Origin: Panorpa germanica
Taxonomy: Eukaryota > Arthropoda > Insecta > Mecoptera > Panorpidae
DNA length: 64,000 nucleotides
Direction: 5' to 3'
NCBI GenBank assembly: GCA_963678705.1
Contig: OY783214.1
Location: 10,230,001-10,294,000 of the forward strand
Each line of letters begins with the position of its first letter. Within the stretch, counting starts at the first letter, position 1. The translations under genes and the position numbers were made by a program. The notes under the pieces were generated by a model. It had not been told where the DNA came from and did no database searches. It was given only the letters and a program-made list of their open reading frames with translations. This document shows, in pieces, positions 1 to 12,796 of this stretch.

Positions 1-374
1 GATTTAACCTTAAACTAGTATTAGGTTTTATTAATTGTAAACATTGTCAAATACAAAAGGCTTGCCATAAACATAGGTTTATTTAACATAAAGGAAATTA
101 TATGAAATACGTATAGAATTTACTATAACAAAACCGCCCTTCATCTGTTTAATTTTTATCTGTAAATATGATTATAAAATATTAATTTCAGTCCAAAATG
201 AGACCGTTTAGATAAGGTTTCGCTTGAGGAAAATGGTGTATGTATTTAGATTAATATCCAGTTTTGTGCTTAGCGGAAAGACTATATTCTGATTAATTGT
301 TATTCAGGAATGTGTCATAAATTCAGATTCAGTATTTAAGCAAGTTTAAAGATCACTTTTGCGTCATATACAGA

Positions 375-590
375 CATTGGCGGCCTTAGCCATACCGGCT
401 TTTGCAAGGCCCCGGGCGGCAGAACTTTGCGAGATCCTATAGTAAAATTAAATATTTTAAAAATAAATATTTTTATAATTATAGATATTTTTAATGATAT
501 TTGACGAGAAATAAAATTTTATATTGAAAGTTTTATAAAAGTTACCAAGCACAAAGATGACAAATATTAATGATGATAAACTAAGGTATG
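375..590 (+). mobile_element. Degenerate relative of the 51222 hAT element
   Basis: Begins CATTGGCGGCCTTAGCCAT, close to the left end at 51222, and near 560-590 carries ATTAATGATGATAAACTAAG, also present at about 51440. The middle is diverged and no right terminus or target duplication can be seen. Confidence 0.5.
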
Positions 591-737
591 GCTAAATTAA
601 GGATAAACTTGTTGCATATAATGCAAATAATCCATTTTTACCCAGTCAGGTGAATCATCATAAATCCAACACTGGTGCAGTCAATCTGGTTCTCCATTCC
701 GGCTGCCCATGCTATTGATTGGAACACGTATTAGCAC

Positions 738-764
738 AGAGAGAAAGAGAGAGAGAGAGAGAGA
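738..764 (+). repeat. (GA)n microsatellite
   Basis: About 27 bases of GA repeat with one interruption. Confidence 0.9.
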
Positions 765-1902
765 TTTGTATTTACAATTTGCATACGTCATGTGCATATA
801 ATTCGTTGATAGTTCTAAACAGAGCCCCCATGAGTCCTGAATGACTAGACTGGACAAACTGGACACGCTGGACGTGCAGGACGTGTAGATAAATCAAACA
901 ATCTATCGCAATGAAATAAACAATAAAATAATCAACAATTACATTTATATGTGATTCACAAATGTTAGTTATTATTGTTAATTATTACATATTGCTATTA
1001 TGTTCATGCTTGTACAGGGGGTATATAAAGTATTGTTAAAGTTATTATGTTATGCTATAAAGTTGTTTATAAACTTATTTATTGTTTTACTATATGTTTG
1101 TGATGGTTGGACTATTACAGCCAATCGGTTAACGTAAAATAACTGTTAGATGCAGAACTACTGTCCGTTAAGTATGTCTCCAAGAAAATCACTTTTCTTA
1201 CGAATCGATCATCTCGAAAATTAAAATGTATTTATTTATTAGTGTCTTTTATACGTAGAAAGTTTTGGACGATAAAATCGTTGGAAGTTGTAAATCAGAA
1301 TACACTTCCTTTAATGTATTTTTATAAAGAGCACTCATCCATAATTTAGTCTTTCTTTGAAAGGGCCAGATTTAATGAAATTAGACTACTTCATTCGTGT
1401 CATCGTCAAATGATAAGTGTGTACTTAAATAGTTAAAATATAGGGGACTATTTAATCGCTAAAATTGGCGTAGAGATCTTTCTATACCGGACCGAATAAC
1501 GTCAAAAGAAAGAAAGTATAATAATCTCTTATTAGGTGGATCATCTCATTGATGAATAATTTAAAATCAAAACTACTCGAAGAAGAGTAGTAACAATACA
1601 AAGAGAAGTGGAGTGGGGACAGATGGTTGTGTAGGCGTAGCTAATATGCATTATCTGAAAGATAAAAAGCGTAATTAAAATTTCCAGTAGAGGAGGGACT
1701 TAATAGAGTAAATTTTTTTGTAAAATATGTCTTGGTATTCCTTCGGATTTGCTTGCATTCTTAATCTAAAAAAGCAAAAATAATAAATGTATTAAAGTTT
1801 AAGGTTAAACCTGCGAGGCTATAAGTTCAAATCTTTGAAGAAATGTTTTCAGCGCGTTCAGCCTCCTACGGATTACTCCTTTTCAGGATTTATTTCTTAA
1901 GT

Positions 1903-2514
1903 AATGGGCTTATGTCCTATGTCTTAATTTCTATAAAAGTGTACTATATATTGATAAAATGGGTTACTAGAACCTCAAATGTTCAATTATTTTGTAATAA
2001 CTCCTTATATGTTAAGAGATATTAACAATTAAAAAAGTCATTTTGTCTCTTTAATTATTAAAGGGATTCAACGTTGTTCACAATCCTTGTGTAAGGTTAC
2101 CAACCTTACAGATCATAAATCTCTGCTATATGTATTTATATATCAAAATATCAAATATTATTTACAGCTATTTCAAGGAAGAATCAAATTTCAAATTATG
2201 TCTGCTTTAGCAGGGTTAAATAAAATAAAACCCTATTATTATTTGACTTGATTTAATTATTTGACTACCAGCAACTACAGAACATTACCACAGCACTGAC
2301 CTACTCAACAAATAACTGACGTTAAAATGCATTTCACGTCATAAAAATATGGCCGACCATTTCTAGCGCTAAAACTACAATTCAAACTTTTAATTGCTAT
2401 ATCTCCGTCAATATTTAGATATTTAATGAAATGAACACGCCAATACACATTTATTCACATCAAAATCAATCAATTGAAAAATCGACCACTAAAAAATGAG
2501 GACACAAGTCCATT
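1903..2514 (+). mobile_element. Family A non-autonomous element, copy 1 (612 bp)
   Basis: Begins AATGGGCTTATGTCCT and ends AGGACACAAGTCCATT, so the ends are imperfect inverted repeats. Each end is also itself a small hairpin (GGGC-TTAT-GTCC; GGAC-ACAA-GTCC). Inside is a conserved hairpin GTAAGGTT-ACC-AACCTTAC near 2091. The interior is AT-rich with no coding potential. It is colinear over its whole length with 8270-8873, and its left part with 49800-50151. No clear target duplication. It is MITE-like, or a HINE/Helentron-like element given the terminal hairpins. Confidence 0.7.
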
Positions 2515-5024
2515 TACATTGTAGATATCTTCATTTATCTTTAATTAATACATACAAAAAGAAAACCTTTTCTAAAGAGAAAAGATTTATTCGAATTATG
2601 AAGATAACATTTTTATTGAAAATCAGCTATCAGACGATTCTCTTAAACACTGTATAAAACATAATATGTCTGTACTCAGAAAAGTTTGAATTTAATTCTG
2701 TCACTACCGTGCTGAAACATTCGATACATTCAATATCAATCAATATACCAGGAACTATCAACTGATTTATATATATTGTTTGGTGATTTATTATTTATAA
2801 ATAGTTCTATCCATTATTTTTGATAGTCTCTCGCTATCAAGATGCGCCAATATCTTAAAACTCTTTCAGTATCCAATAAGTACATAAACTGCGGTTTTTC
2901 CAGGTCACGGCTTCCATTAACAAGATGATTGGGACATTGGCGCGTAATGCCATCTCAAGGACAATCTTTTAATTAAAATAAACTGTATTTATTTATATCC
3001 ATAGTGACGTCACAACTATTATTTCAAATCATCTGTTACTATTCACTTCAACTAAATTCCTCTTAGTTAATGTTTCATGTCAAGTATTAATTTTTGAGGT
3101 TAGAAAATATCAAACATTGTTTTGGAGGTTAGAATCCAAAATGAACTGTCAAAAATTATATATAAACGAACAAAGTTAAATAAACATTATAAAAGTAACA
3201 TAATAAGTTTTGTATAAGTGGATAAAATAATATTATACAAAAAGAAAGATGATGTAATTATATATAGATTAATTTACATCCTAAATAACCTCTAAAATAT
3301 TGTTACATTCCCCAACACGAGGTGGCAGTATTAGTTAACTTAATAAACATATTCCCAAAACACCTGAAGGTTCCCACAGGCACTAAGGGTTGATGTAACA
3401 TGGACAGACATCCCCGGGGCTCTGGGCACGCACGTGGCATCATTTTGGCCTTAGTGTTACAATCTCTTGAAATTATTATTTGAATATCTTTATTATGTAA
3501 TGTATAGTTTAAATCGTCAAGTTACTTACAGAGTAAAATAGCTTGAAGTCAAGTACAAAATGTGATAGAGAGATTTATTTGTGGCAATACCAACATTAAA
3601 TTAAACATTTTTTAAATGCACTTTCTGTTTTTCTCGTCAATTATTTTAGAATCTTTTTTAACAACGTTGCTATAATCAAACTGTTTAAAAGTTAAAAAAA
3701 AGATTCATATTTCTTTCATTATGATACGTTTGTAATATATATATTTAAAAAATGTAGAACCGGGAAATATAAGTACATAATTAATTTTAAATTACTTGAA
3801 CCAATGAAACATAGCTTTATTTAAATATGAAGTATTCAACATCATATATTTATGAAGGAGGTGTTGTAATTTAATGTCAAAAAAAAAACTGGTTTAAATT
3901 TTACTTCCGCGTTTAAACTAATAAGAAATTCAATCGATAAAAGCCCGGAGAGTTTGTGTTACAATTATTTAAATGCTAGCGGCAAGGAGAGGCAGAGACC
4001 TTGAATTTGTACTAAAACCAAATATTATGTATTTATTTAACAAAAAAAATACGTTATAAATTAATTTTAAGAGTGAAAGGTTTCTTTTAAATAGTTCTAA
4101 TTATAACTGCTTTACATTTGATATTACGCAAGTCGTTGTGGACTAAGCTTGTTACTCTATTTAGTATTGGAACTGTCATTCGTAGGGTTCAACGGTCCGT
4201 CGATTAGCGTCGAGTGGGTTAAATCGACTGGTGGGTTGTACACCCATCTTTATATGGAAATATTCTAGTTAGGATTGAGTAATGTAATATAGATACTCTA
4301 TATTATCTTCATATATTTCAGGTGGGAAAATTAATTATGCAACAATGTACCTGACAAAACTACATTTAATATGATGATAACATTTGCTAATTATTTAACG
4401 ATATTCTGCATTGTACAACTAGGGGTTGCACAACAAGTACAAACGTATCTTAAAACATCGGCATCTTTGGACGGTACTACGTATTCCTTAAAGTAGTTTT
4501 ATATGTTAATAAAAAAACGTAATAAATCTATATAAATAAAACTTCTGAACGGCTGGTTCGATTTCCTTAATTTTAAGGTTTTTAGGGCAATAAAAATTAA
4601 TTTTTTTTTGAAAAACTTGAAGTGATTTTTTCTATGTGATTTTTGGTACTCTATGCGCAAATGTGGTTTGGTAGCTGATTGTCAAATTCTGAATCAAGCT
4701 AATAGTGACAAAAAATTGAATTACGTAATAATAGTCAGATCAATTCTTTTAGATTTATAAAAGATAGAAAATAGTTTATATATTTAATTTTGTCAAGCTT
4801 CAATCTCATATACCATTCCATCGTTTTAATATACAAAGGATTGTGCATTTACCGACAGGCAGTCAGGTTTTAACCTTTTACATGACTAAAACAAATTGCT
4901 TACTACTCACAATTCACGGTTCGATGCACAATTTATTTTACTATTATTATCTTTTCTTCTTACTTTAATTTTCGGTGCAGGATACGCAGTAGCGTATCAT
5001 ACATTGCGGGAGGGGAGGGGGATA
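2515..5024. other. No gene seen
   Basis: AT-rich unique-looking sequence. Notable only for TGACGTCA at 3005, a GC-raised stretch at 3310-3460 with a roughly 70-codon minus-strand frame that I cannot support as an exon, and a perfect hairpin GATACGC-AGTA-GCGTATC at 4981-4998. Confidence 0.7.
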
Positions 5025-5032
5025 CAGTTAAG

Positions 5033-5199
5033 CAGTAGCGTAGCTACCGCCGTATCAGCCGTATCAATGATACGGGGCCCCGGGCTACAAGAGCCCCAAA
5101 TGTGTGTCTTTGTTCCTTTTGTGAAAAATCTTTACCCATCATTTGGGCCCCCCTAACAAATTTTGATACAGGGCCCGTCAAAGGCACGCTACGCCGCTG
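5033..5199. mobile_element. hAT-type MITE, 167 bp, family B copy 1
   Basis: Starts CAGTAGCGTAGCTACC and ends CACGCTACGCCGCTG, an inverted repeat of the CAGTGGCGTAGC class typical of hAT elements. A perfect 8-bp target duplication CAGTTAAG flanks it (5025-5032 and 5200-5207). The interior is GC-rich with GGGGCCCC-type palindromes and codes for nothing; an open frame over it is accidental. Same family as 23618. Confidence 0.85.
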
Positions 5200-5920
5200 C
5201 AGTTAAGTAACCGTTACTGTTTCACGGTCTAAAGCTATTCGGGATTCGTGTTTGTGAGACATAAATAAAAACAAATGTTAAACTTGTTAAATATTAACAA
5301 GATTCTAATTGATTCAACGGGTAAAAAAGCGATAGTAAAAATGGGGCACAATTAACAGACGTTCCACTGTTGATGTTACGCCACTGACGACACGCTAAAA
5401 TGACACGAGACTTTTAATAATAATTTATAAACAAGTTAGTTACAAAAGGTCAATATTTTATGCGCATTATATTTATAGAAATAAATAAATAAATGTCTTT
5501 TTATATCGGGAATTTCCAGATTTTTCTAATCGACAAATGATAAATAATACAATATAATAACTATTGACCTTGAAAGTATAGTTAGAGCAATTATTTTTTT
5601 TACAATGAAGACAAATTATTAATTTAGAAACATGAATTTTTGAATTGTACCCGGATGAAGTTTGCATTGGGTTAAAGAGAATTGTTATGTGGAGTACATA
5701 GAAAGTAAGAAATAAATATTACATTTAGACTACTTTAGGTGATTTTTTAGAGGCCTATATGTTCTAAATTAGGCTACTTAAGTATACTCAAAGATATCAA
5801 CCGACGTTAAATAAAGTGCAAAATAAGTTCAATGCCTTAGACTGGCCATAACTAGTCTAATTTAGAATTAGATTAGATTTTTTTATCGTGACGAGATTTC
5901 TTTTAACAAGACGAAAACGG

Positions 5921-6222
5921 CCATGCATCTTTTTGAAAATTTCCTATTTCAATTGGCGTCCTCGGATTTTTCCCTGAATTTCCTGGAAACCCGTATTTAA
6001 AAATCGAAAAAAAAATCCTAAATTTTGAAAAATAATGAACAAAATGGAAAAAATATATTTTTTTAGTCAGTTTATATGAAAATTATTTGCTTTTATATGT
6101 AAAATGAATATGGAACGAGTTTAGTATTTCAATTTAAAAATGGAATTAAAATTTGAAATGAAATTCAATTCACACACAAAAGACAGTCGTCGCTTGCGAC
6201 GAGGGTAAAGTCTAGTTCTAGT
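5921..6222 (-). repeat. Family C dispersed repeat, short copy
   Basis: The reverse strand matches 63375-64000. It starts near TTTACCCTCGTCGCAAGCG, with the hairpin CGTCGC-AA-GCGACG, and ends in AGGGAAAAATCCGAGGACGC. About 300 internal bases present in the other copy are missing. Two minus-strand open frames here are products of the repeat. Confidence 0.65.
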
Positions 6223-6493
6223 ATATATATATACGTATATTGTTTTAAGTGATAATAACTGTTGAAACTTGATGCACTTAAATAGGTAAATATGAAGAAA
6301 AACACGTTGACAGATCGACATGAAACTCCATAATTTGCAGTTCTATGTAAAATCAGTGAATGATATTTTTTTGAAATTCTGTTTATATTTTTAAATGTAA
6401 ATACATACAAAATAAATAAATGTTATAATTGAGAACCTTCGATGTTTGTCTTTTAAGAGTTTAATGCCTTCAGTGCTGTCTTTTGTGTTCTAG

Positions 6494-6560
6494 CCTCAAC
6501 GTCCGTCCGCCAAGCCAAGTGGTGTTACTCACGGCCGCATGTACACAAAATCTAAAATAA
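6494..6560 (+). other. Candidate terminal exon
   Basis: A strong acceptor (CTGTCTTTTGTGTTCTAG, ends 6493) opens a short GC-rich stretch. One frame reads LNVRPPSQVVLLTAACTQNL before a TAA at 6558-6560, which overlaps an AATAAA. It could be the last exon of an unseen gene; the length is too short to separate it from chance. Confidence 0.2.
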
Positions 6561-7335
6561 ATGCAAGATCATGATCGCGATTTGTTGTTCGCCAAGATAT
6601 GTTTCTTCTTCAAACAAAAAATATCTTTTTCATAAATAAAATTTCACACAATTAAGCTAAGAGACGTGGCATAATTTTGTGCAAAAGTTAATTATTTATG
6701 TAATAAAATATGATGTTAAAATTTTAAAGCAAACAGAAGTTGAAATGTCCGTGACATGATTTTCAATGAGGCTTTTAAATAACGTGGCGAATATCGCATA
6801 AGTGGTAAATGTTATGTAAATTTAGTATGGACTGAAAGTCTTAACAAAGATTAATACTTGTTTATTTTGGAAAATATTTTGATGACGTTTTTGTTTGTTT
6901 GTAATAAGCCTACTGATTTTACGTTGTGAGAAAGTTACGTTAGGGTGGAAACGCACTGAAGACACGACTGTCTTAAGACAGTCAACCAGCTATGGTCATT
7001 AAGCAACATTTGGTTGAGACAGTACCGTGTACACTTGCTCTTCTTTTTGTTAAATTGGCTTATATGTATATTTACATATTTTTACATTACATAATATTAA
7101 ACTTTATATTGACAAACTTAACTATAGTTCAAACAACGAGAGTTCGGCGATGACTCATACTTAAAAGATGTTAGAAGACCCGTATAAATCTACTATACGA
7201 TGGTGAATTTTGTTCTTATACGTTCCTATATACATTATAGAAAAATTAGTGAAGCAGTGTTTTTTTATTGTATCGTAGATTTATACAACACAACTTATTT
7301 TAAGCATAAGTAGCCGGTAAACTCTCGTAATTGCG

Positions 7336-7620
7336 GATTTGGAATCAGCGTCGAATTTTACTATAGGATACGTAAAAATTTTCCAAATTGGAGGCCATAC
7401 ATTTTTTGGAAAATTTCAAGCAAAGCGCTCGACTTTTTTTATGACGTATTTGAACGTCGAATTTCCCGCTGATTCCAAATCTGAAATCCATTTTCAAATC
7501 AGACCATTATTTCGCCTATCAATGCTCAAAAACGGGGGGTAAAAAGAAGCACCGTTGAATTTTACTGTAGGACCCGTTTATATTTTCCAAATCGTAGACC
7601 ATGACATTTTTGAAAATTTA
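7336..7620 (+). repeat. Direct repeat (204-bp offset) with perfect 15-bp inverted repeat
   Basis: GATTTGGAATCAGCG (7336-7350) is exactly inverted at 7467-7481. About 65 bases from TCGAATTTTACTATAGGA (7351) recur diverged from TTGAATTTTACTGTAGGA (7555). Likely part of an old transposon. The open frame at 7339 is a product of this structure. Confidence 0.6.
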
Positions 7621-8269
7621 TGAAGGCTATTATATTTAAGGCTATAACAGTTTTAAATGCGCATTATGAATGAAGAAATATTTGTCCTCTAAAACTGCAC
7701 TTTTAATTACTCATACTAATATGTCGGCTAATAAAAATTAATGTGCAAATAATATTGTAATAGACTAATAGACATCTTTATGAATATTTAGCTAAATATG
7801 TAAATATGTTTTGTTCTAAATAACAAATTGACGTAAGTAGAATAATTTAACAATCATTTTTATTTATTACAGCTTCTTTTTTTTGCATTCTTTAAACATA
7901 TTTATTTAATAAGTATGATAAACAATCCTCGGATTTTCCCAACATTAATAAAGCAAACAAGTATTTGTTTTAAATGATTTGTCGACAAAATGCAGGTGAG
8001 ATTTCTGAGAATATGTAGTTATAAGCATATCGCTGTATGGATCAAGTTGAACTACGTACTTATTATGAATCAAGTGATACATTAAGTGGGAGAGGGAGAG
8101 AGAAATTGGGAAGCTGGTGATCAGTAAAGCTCTTGTGATCGTGTAGTGGTTGTAAGCTTCGGTTGGTAGACATGGTAACGTTGACGTAGGGTCCATATAC
8201 TTGAGATATATAGAATGTTTCAAATAAGATGATGTTGTAACTGCTTTTATTTAGAAGTCGTATTTACTT

Positions 8270-8873
8270 AATGGGCCTGTGTCCTATGTCTTAAATTCTA
8301 CAAAAGTGTACTATATATTGATAAAGTAGGTTACTGGAACCTCAAATGTCCATACCTTTTTAATAACTCCTTATATGTTAAGAGATATTAACAATTAAAA
8401 AAAGTCATTTTGTCTCTTTAATAATTAAACGGATTTAACGTTGTACACATTCCAAGTGCATGTGACATTACAATTCTTGTGTAAGGTTACCATCTTTACA
8501 GCTCATAAATCTCTGCTATATGTATTTATATATCAAAATATCAAATATTATTTACAGCTATTTCAAGAAACACTCAAATTCCTATATTTTATGTCTGCCT
8601 TAGCAGGGTTAAATAAAATAAAAACTTATTATTCTTTGATTTGACTTGATTATTTGACTACCAACAACTACAGAACATTACCACAGCACTGACCTACTCA
8701 ACAAATAACTGACGTTAAAATGCATTTCACGCACAATTCAAACTTTTAATTGCTATATCTCCGTCAATATTTAGATATTTAATAAAATAGACACGTCAAT
8801 ACACATTTATTAACATCAATTTCATTCAACAATTCAAAAATCGACCACTAAAAAATGAGGACATAAGTCCATT
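8270..8873 (+). mobile_element. Family A non-autonomous element, copy 2 (604 bp)
   Basis: Full-length partner of copy 1, starting AATGGGCCTGTGTCCT and ending AGGACATAAGTCCATT. It differs by point changes, a deletion of about 30 bases after the GCATTTCACG block, and an insertion (CCAAGTGCATGTGACATT) also seen in the copy at 49800. The open frame within it is incidental. Confidence 0.7.
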
Positions 8874-9332
8874 CAATACTAACGGACATTTGTACAAACT
8901 GAAATACTCTCACTATACCTTCAATACTCTCTTCATAGAGAGACCATTAGGGGATTTGTATTAGTAGAAGAGTAATAGTATTATCTATAATCTAGTTTTG
9001 AGTTTTCCTAGCAAAATTTTCAATTGACGGTCAGTATCTCCAATTTGTGAAATAATTACTTTTAGTTAAACATAGATTTTACATTGATATATCGTTAAAT
9101 TACTTTTACTTTTTTTTATCTAAAACATTTAATACAAAAAAGTTATTTGTTACATATCATTTTTTATGCAAGACATTATATGCCAAGTAAACAATTTCGT
9201 TAATTGGTTTAGTAGGTGTCGCTAAGTTTTATTTAACGCAAGATTAGTTAGCATTAACTTTTTCGTCGGTTGAATTCTGAAAGAAGAAGTGGTTTCTCTA
9301 TTTGTAGACCATAACAGAAACATTTAATATGA

Positions 9333-9655
9333 TCAACTATTAAATCCGACGATAGATGTCAATGTGGTGAAGAAGGAACTTTGGATCATATTATATTTGA
9401 ATGCATAAATTATAGTTTAGAAAGATCAAAATTCAATAGTGAAACATTAGATGTGATTAAAACTTTTCCTGTTAATACTAAATTTTTGTTAAGTGATTCA
9501 AAATTAATTAGTGAATTATTTAAATATTTAGAAATTAAAAGTAGAATAAGATAAGTAGAATAAGTAAAATAGAATTATAAATTGTAAAATATGTATAAAA
9601 AATGTTTGATGGTGGCTATGATGAATAAAAGTCAAGGCAAATAAAAAAATAAATA
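9333..9655 (+). mobile_element. Non-LTR retrotransposon 3' end (truncated ORF plus 3' UTR)
   Basis: An open frame to TAA at 9552-9554 encodes the C terminus of a LINE polyprotein: a Cys/His cluster RCQCGEEGTLDHIIFEC (CxC-x8-H-x4-C) followed by about 50 charged residues. This matches the zinc-knuckle-like tail after the RT/RNase H part in Jockey/R1/I-type elements. About 100 bases of 3' UTR follow, ending in GGCAAATAAAAAAATAAAT. Everything 5' is missing, as usual for LINE insertions. Related 3' ends lie at 42661 and 49637 on the other strand. Confidence 0.8.
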
Positions 9656-9767
9656 GAAAATAATATGATCGACTGAATTGTGGGCAAAATTTTTCATAGA
9701 AAAAATTGATAAATTTTAATAAACATAATTTTGAATGGAGTCCAAATTGTTTACTGAGATATTACCT

Positions 9768-9908
9768 ATTAAATAATTATATTGCTAAAAGTTTATTAAT
9801 GTCTTTTGATATATTTAATAACAATGTAACAGATTATGTTAAACTTTGGTAAATAATAATTCATGAATTTACGTTTTGTCTTTAAAAGGCTTACTTACTT
9901 AACGCAAA
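9768..9908 (+). repeat. Family E diverged repeat
   Basis: Blocks AAAAGTTTATTAATGT, CAATGTAACAGATTATGTTA and ACTTTGGTAAATAATAATTC align in order with 30800-31015 and 38317-38480. A possible first piece (TTTTTATGCAAGACATTATA) lies at 9163, before the LINE tail. Confidence 0.45.
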
Positions 9909-11002
9909 GACAAATTATATGAGTATGAATGCTAATGACATATTCTTTTGACTGGTAATTAAGACAGAAGTATTGAAAGCTCTTCGAGTTCACATTGCAG
10001 CCTTGACATTAAACTAGCGTAAAATAACATAATAAATAATGTTATTTTAATATTCATAGAAAAAAACTGTAACAAATTGAACACGTCATGATATATTACA
10101 TGATCTTACAATGGACACCAACTGTTTAAATGGTAATTTATTCACTTATTAATAAACTACGTTATGAATTACACACGTTTTATTTAATTTTGCTTGTTTT
10201 TTTTAAGTCGAAAAGGCGTCTTAAGATATTTCAGATATCAATAAATCAAACTGATGCCAAATTGTATTTTCATAGCACGATTACAATAAGACTGCATCAC
10301 GATTCGATCATTCTGCGCACAACACCGCGACACTCCTACTTATTGAGGCTTTGTAATAATCCCAACAAAATACGAGTATACTCATAAATATTTCGCTTGC
10401 CCTAAAAGTCTAGTGTCGACATGTACTATACTTAATATCATTTTTTCTTCACATTTCTTTAAGTGTTATCTAGTTGTGACTTAGAAGGCATTAACCTTTC
10501 GTCGTATTTCGGAAGTAAAATGTATTTCTGTAAACATCACAGCACATGGTCTGTCATTTTTTTGGTTGTTGTAGACCTGCTCTTCAAAGCGATAAATCGT
10601 CTGCCGCTGTTTCCACCAAGCAGATGCGACATCATACACTTTAAGGTCAGATAGCCATAAATTAGCTAGTATGTTTCGCGGAAACATTTGTTGTGTTAAA
10701 TAACATTTCAAATGAATTTCGAATTGGGAAATACACACTGTTTGCACCTAATATGGATAATTTTGTTGTAATTAGGTAATTTATATTAATAACTGTTATA
10801 TGTACGGTCAGAGGTGAAGATAAGTCCCTGCAAAACATAAAAGCTGGACGTTGCGTTATGTTCATGTAATATTTAAATTAATCAAAACCTAGTTCCAATT
10901 ATAGTTTGCAATTCTAAAAGCCTTTAATGGAAGCATTTGTATTAATTTTGTTTTATTGCAACAATAATCTAGTTGACGGTTTGGATCCGCTGTATGAAAT
11001 TA
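9909..11002. other. No gene seen
   Basis: AT-rich; open frames up to 88 codons on both strands lack splice sites, codon bias or recognisable motifs. Confidence 0.7.
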
Positions 11003-11080
11003 AATTTATCTTCATGAACATATAACATTGGGCGATAAAAGTCTACGTGCCTAGGAAGCCCGAGAAACTATATTAAAAAA
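11003..11080 (-). repeat. Family D short repeat, reverse copy
   Basis: The reverse strand reads TTTCTCGGGCTTCCTAGGCA and TTTTATCGCCCAATGTTAT, the family D core also seen at 37603, 37857 and 42346. SINE-sized, no coding. Confidence 0.6.
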
Positions 11081-11492
11081 AAAACATGTAACATTCAAAA
11101 TCTTAAGGAGGTACAAGACGTACCGTCAATACTAAAAGATTATGTCTCGGTAATCCGAAATGCAAAATACGAAGGAACGGTTACAGAAAAGATTCTTTTA
11201 TATACACTTAGTTTTTGAAAGCCGTGCCACCATTTTTTAATAGTTAAAAGTTATATTATGTGGTGAAATTGAGCTAAAAATTATGATTTGTATGGAAAAT
11301 GACTATTTTTAATCATGTATAAAAAGAAAACTATGAACCCTAGGTCTCTAAAATTTTGAGACAGCATGTATTTTATCTATTTGTATCGACCCTAGAAATT
11401 TCACAACGTTTTCATCATTTACGTTACGTTACGTTAAATTTTTTTTGCTTTTTAACCCCCCATTGTCACATCTTGCCACACATTGTATACAA

Positions 11493-11518
11493 CCCCCCCC
11501 CCCCCCCCCCCCCGCCCC
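11493..11518 (+). repeat. Poly-C tract
   Basis: Twenty-one C, one G, four C. The flanks contain two related phrases, CATCTTGCCACACATTG and GTCTTGCCATACTTTTG, suggesting it sits in an old transposon. Overlapping open frames on both strands are artefacts of it. Confidence 0.85.
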
Positions 11519-12796
11519 ATCATTGTTGTGCTGTCAAACATATAAAAATAATTTTTTTCGGTTTTATTTTGTTTTTTGGTCTCGTTCGTTTTAGATTAGA
11601 TGTGATTCCCTCTTTTGTAACGTCTTGCCATACTTTTGAGACCCCTTCTTCATCTATTCGTGTGATGCAATTAATGAATTGCCGTTTATCATCAGCATCA
11701 CTGACTTGTTTACATTCTATAATTACTGACATTATTGAATGTTATCAATACATTTAACCATACAACTGTTGACTTGCAGAAGCCACAAACATTACCAATG
11801 CCAATTGATAGTATTTGTCTAGTCTAGTTCGACATAACACCAATAACCAACTAACCAATCCTATCAACATTATGTGTGTTTATTTACACATGCAAATAAA
11901 CAGTTCAAGGCTTTGGACCAAAGCAAAGTAAATCTACATTTCTATGTGGTCTATGTCATTTTGCAATCATTTGTTAAGGAGATCTTATACTTTGATAGCT
12001 CGTATTTTCTTTTTTGCTTTGTCAAGTCTAAGTTGATGTCAACAGTATAGCCATGGTGCTATTCTGGCACTGGTTAAGTCTTATCTTAACATAAACAACT
12101 CTGGAATGTACATTGTTGTGCTTTGCCTGGTGTACCTTGGAAAGTGCATCTGGTTCAAGACACTGCCAAACGACATTCATGATATAATCGTTGATTGAGC
12201 TACATCTTGCTTTGTATACAGTTCTTATATTTGTTAATAAATAATATTGTAGCAATATTATACCCGGCTTATGATTTTTTATTAGTAAATCCTAATTATT
12301 CTTGACACAACTTTTTTTCTACATTTTAAAAATAAAGGTTTTGCAAAGAAATTGTTTATTGCTTGAATATAATAAGGTATAAGGTTCTCTTAAGAAATTA
12401 TCTCGCGATGACTAATATCGCTGAATTTAAAACTGTCGTTATACACATATAAACGTTAGTCTACGTACAAAGATAGGGTGTGGAGGGGGTACCGTTCATT
12501 AATATTTGAATAATTATTAAATAAACTTTAGCTCTTCGAGTAGTTCAGATTTATTTATAGAAATAATTTAGTCATTCTGCAGCAAGTTTGGTAAAATTAA
12601 AGGAATCATGGAACTAATTAGGTCGTAATTACTTACACATGTAGTTTATTATTACTAATCAAAAATTTAATAACTGACAATTTGAAATTATGTATCTTGG
12701 TCAATCATTTAGTAGAGTGCAGATATTGAAATAGTGCTAGCAATATTTGGCCCTATGATTACTCCCAATATATAGCTCTGAGTTCAAGCTTGGCAT

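Noticed and set aside
4981..4998. CAGTAGCGTA as a further hAT terminus
   Set aside because: It is the inside of a perfect hairpin (GATACGC-AGTA-GCGTATC) and has no partner end.
4896..5156. 86-codon plus-strand frame with a hydrophobic start
   Set aside because: Most of it runs through the hAT MITE at 5033-5199; the MITE flanked by a perfect target duplication explains the sequence better than a gene.
11356..11757. 133-codon plus-strand frame with a polyproline run
   Set aside because: The open length comes from a 21-base poly-C tract; no splice sites or motifs, and the antisense frame is equally open.
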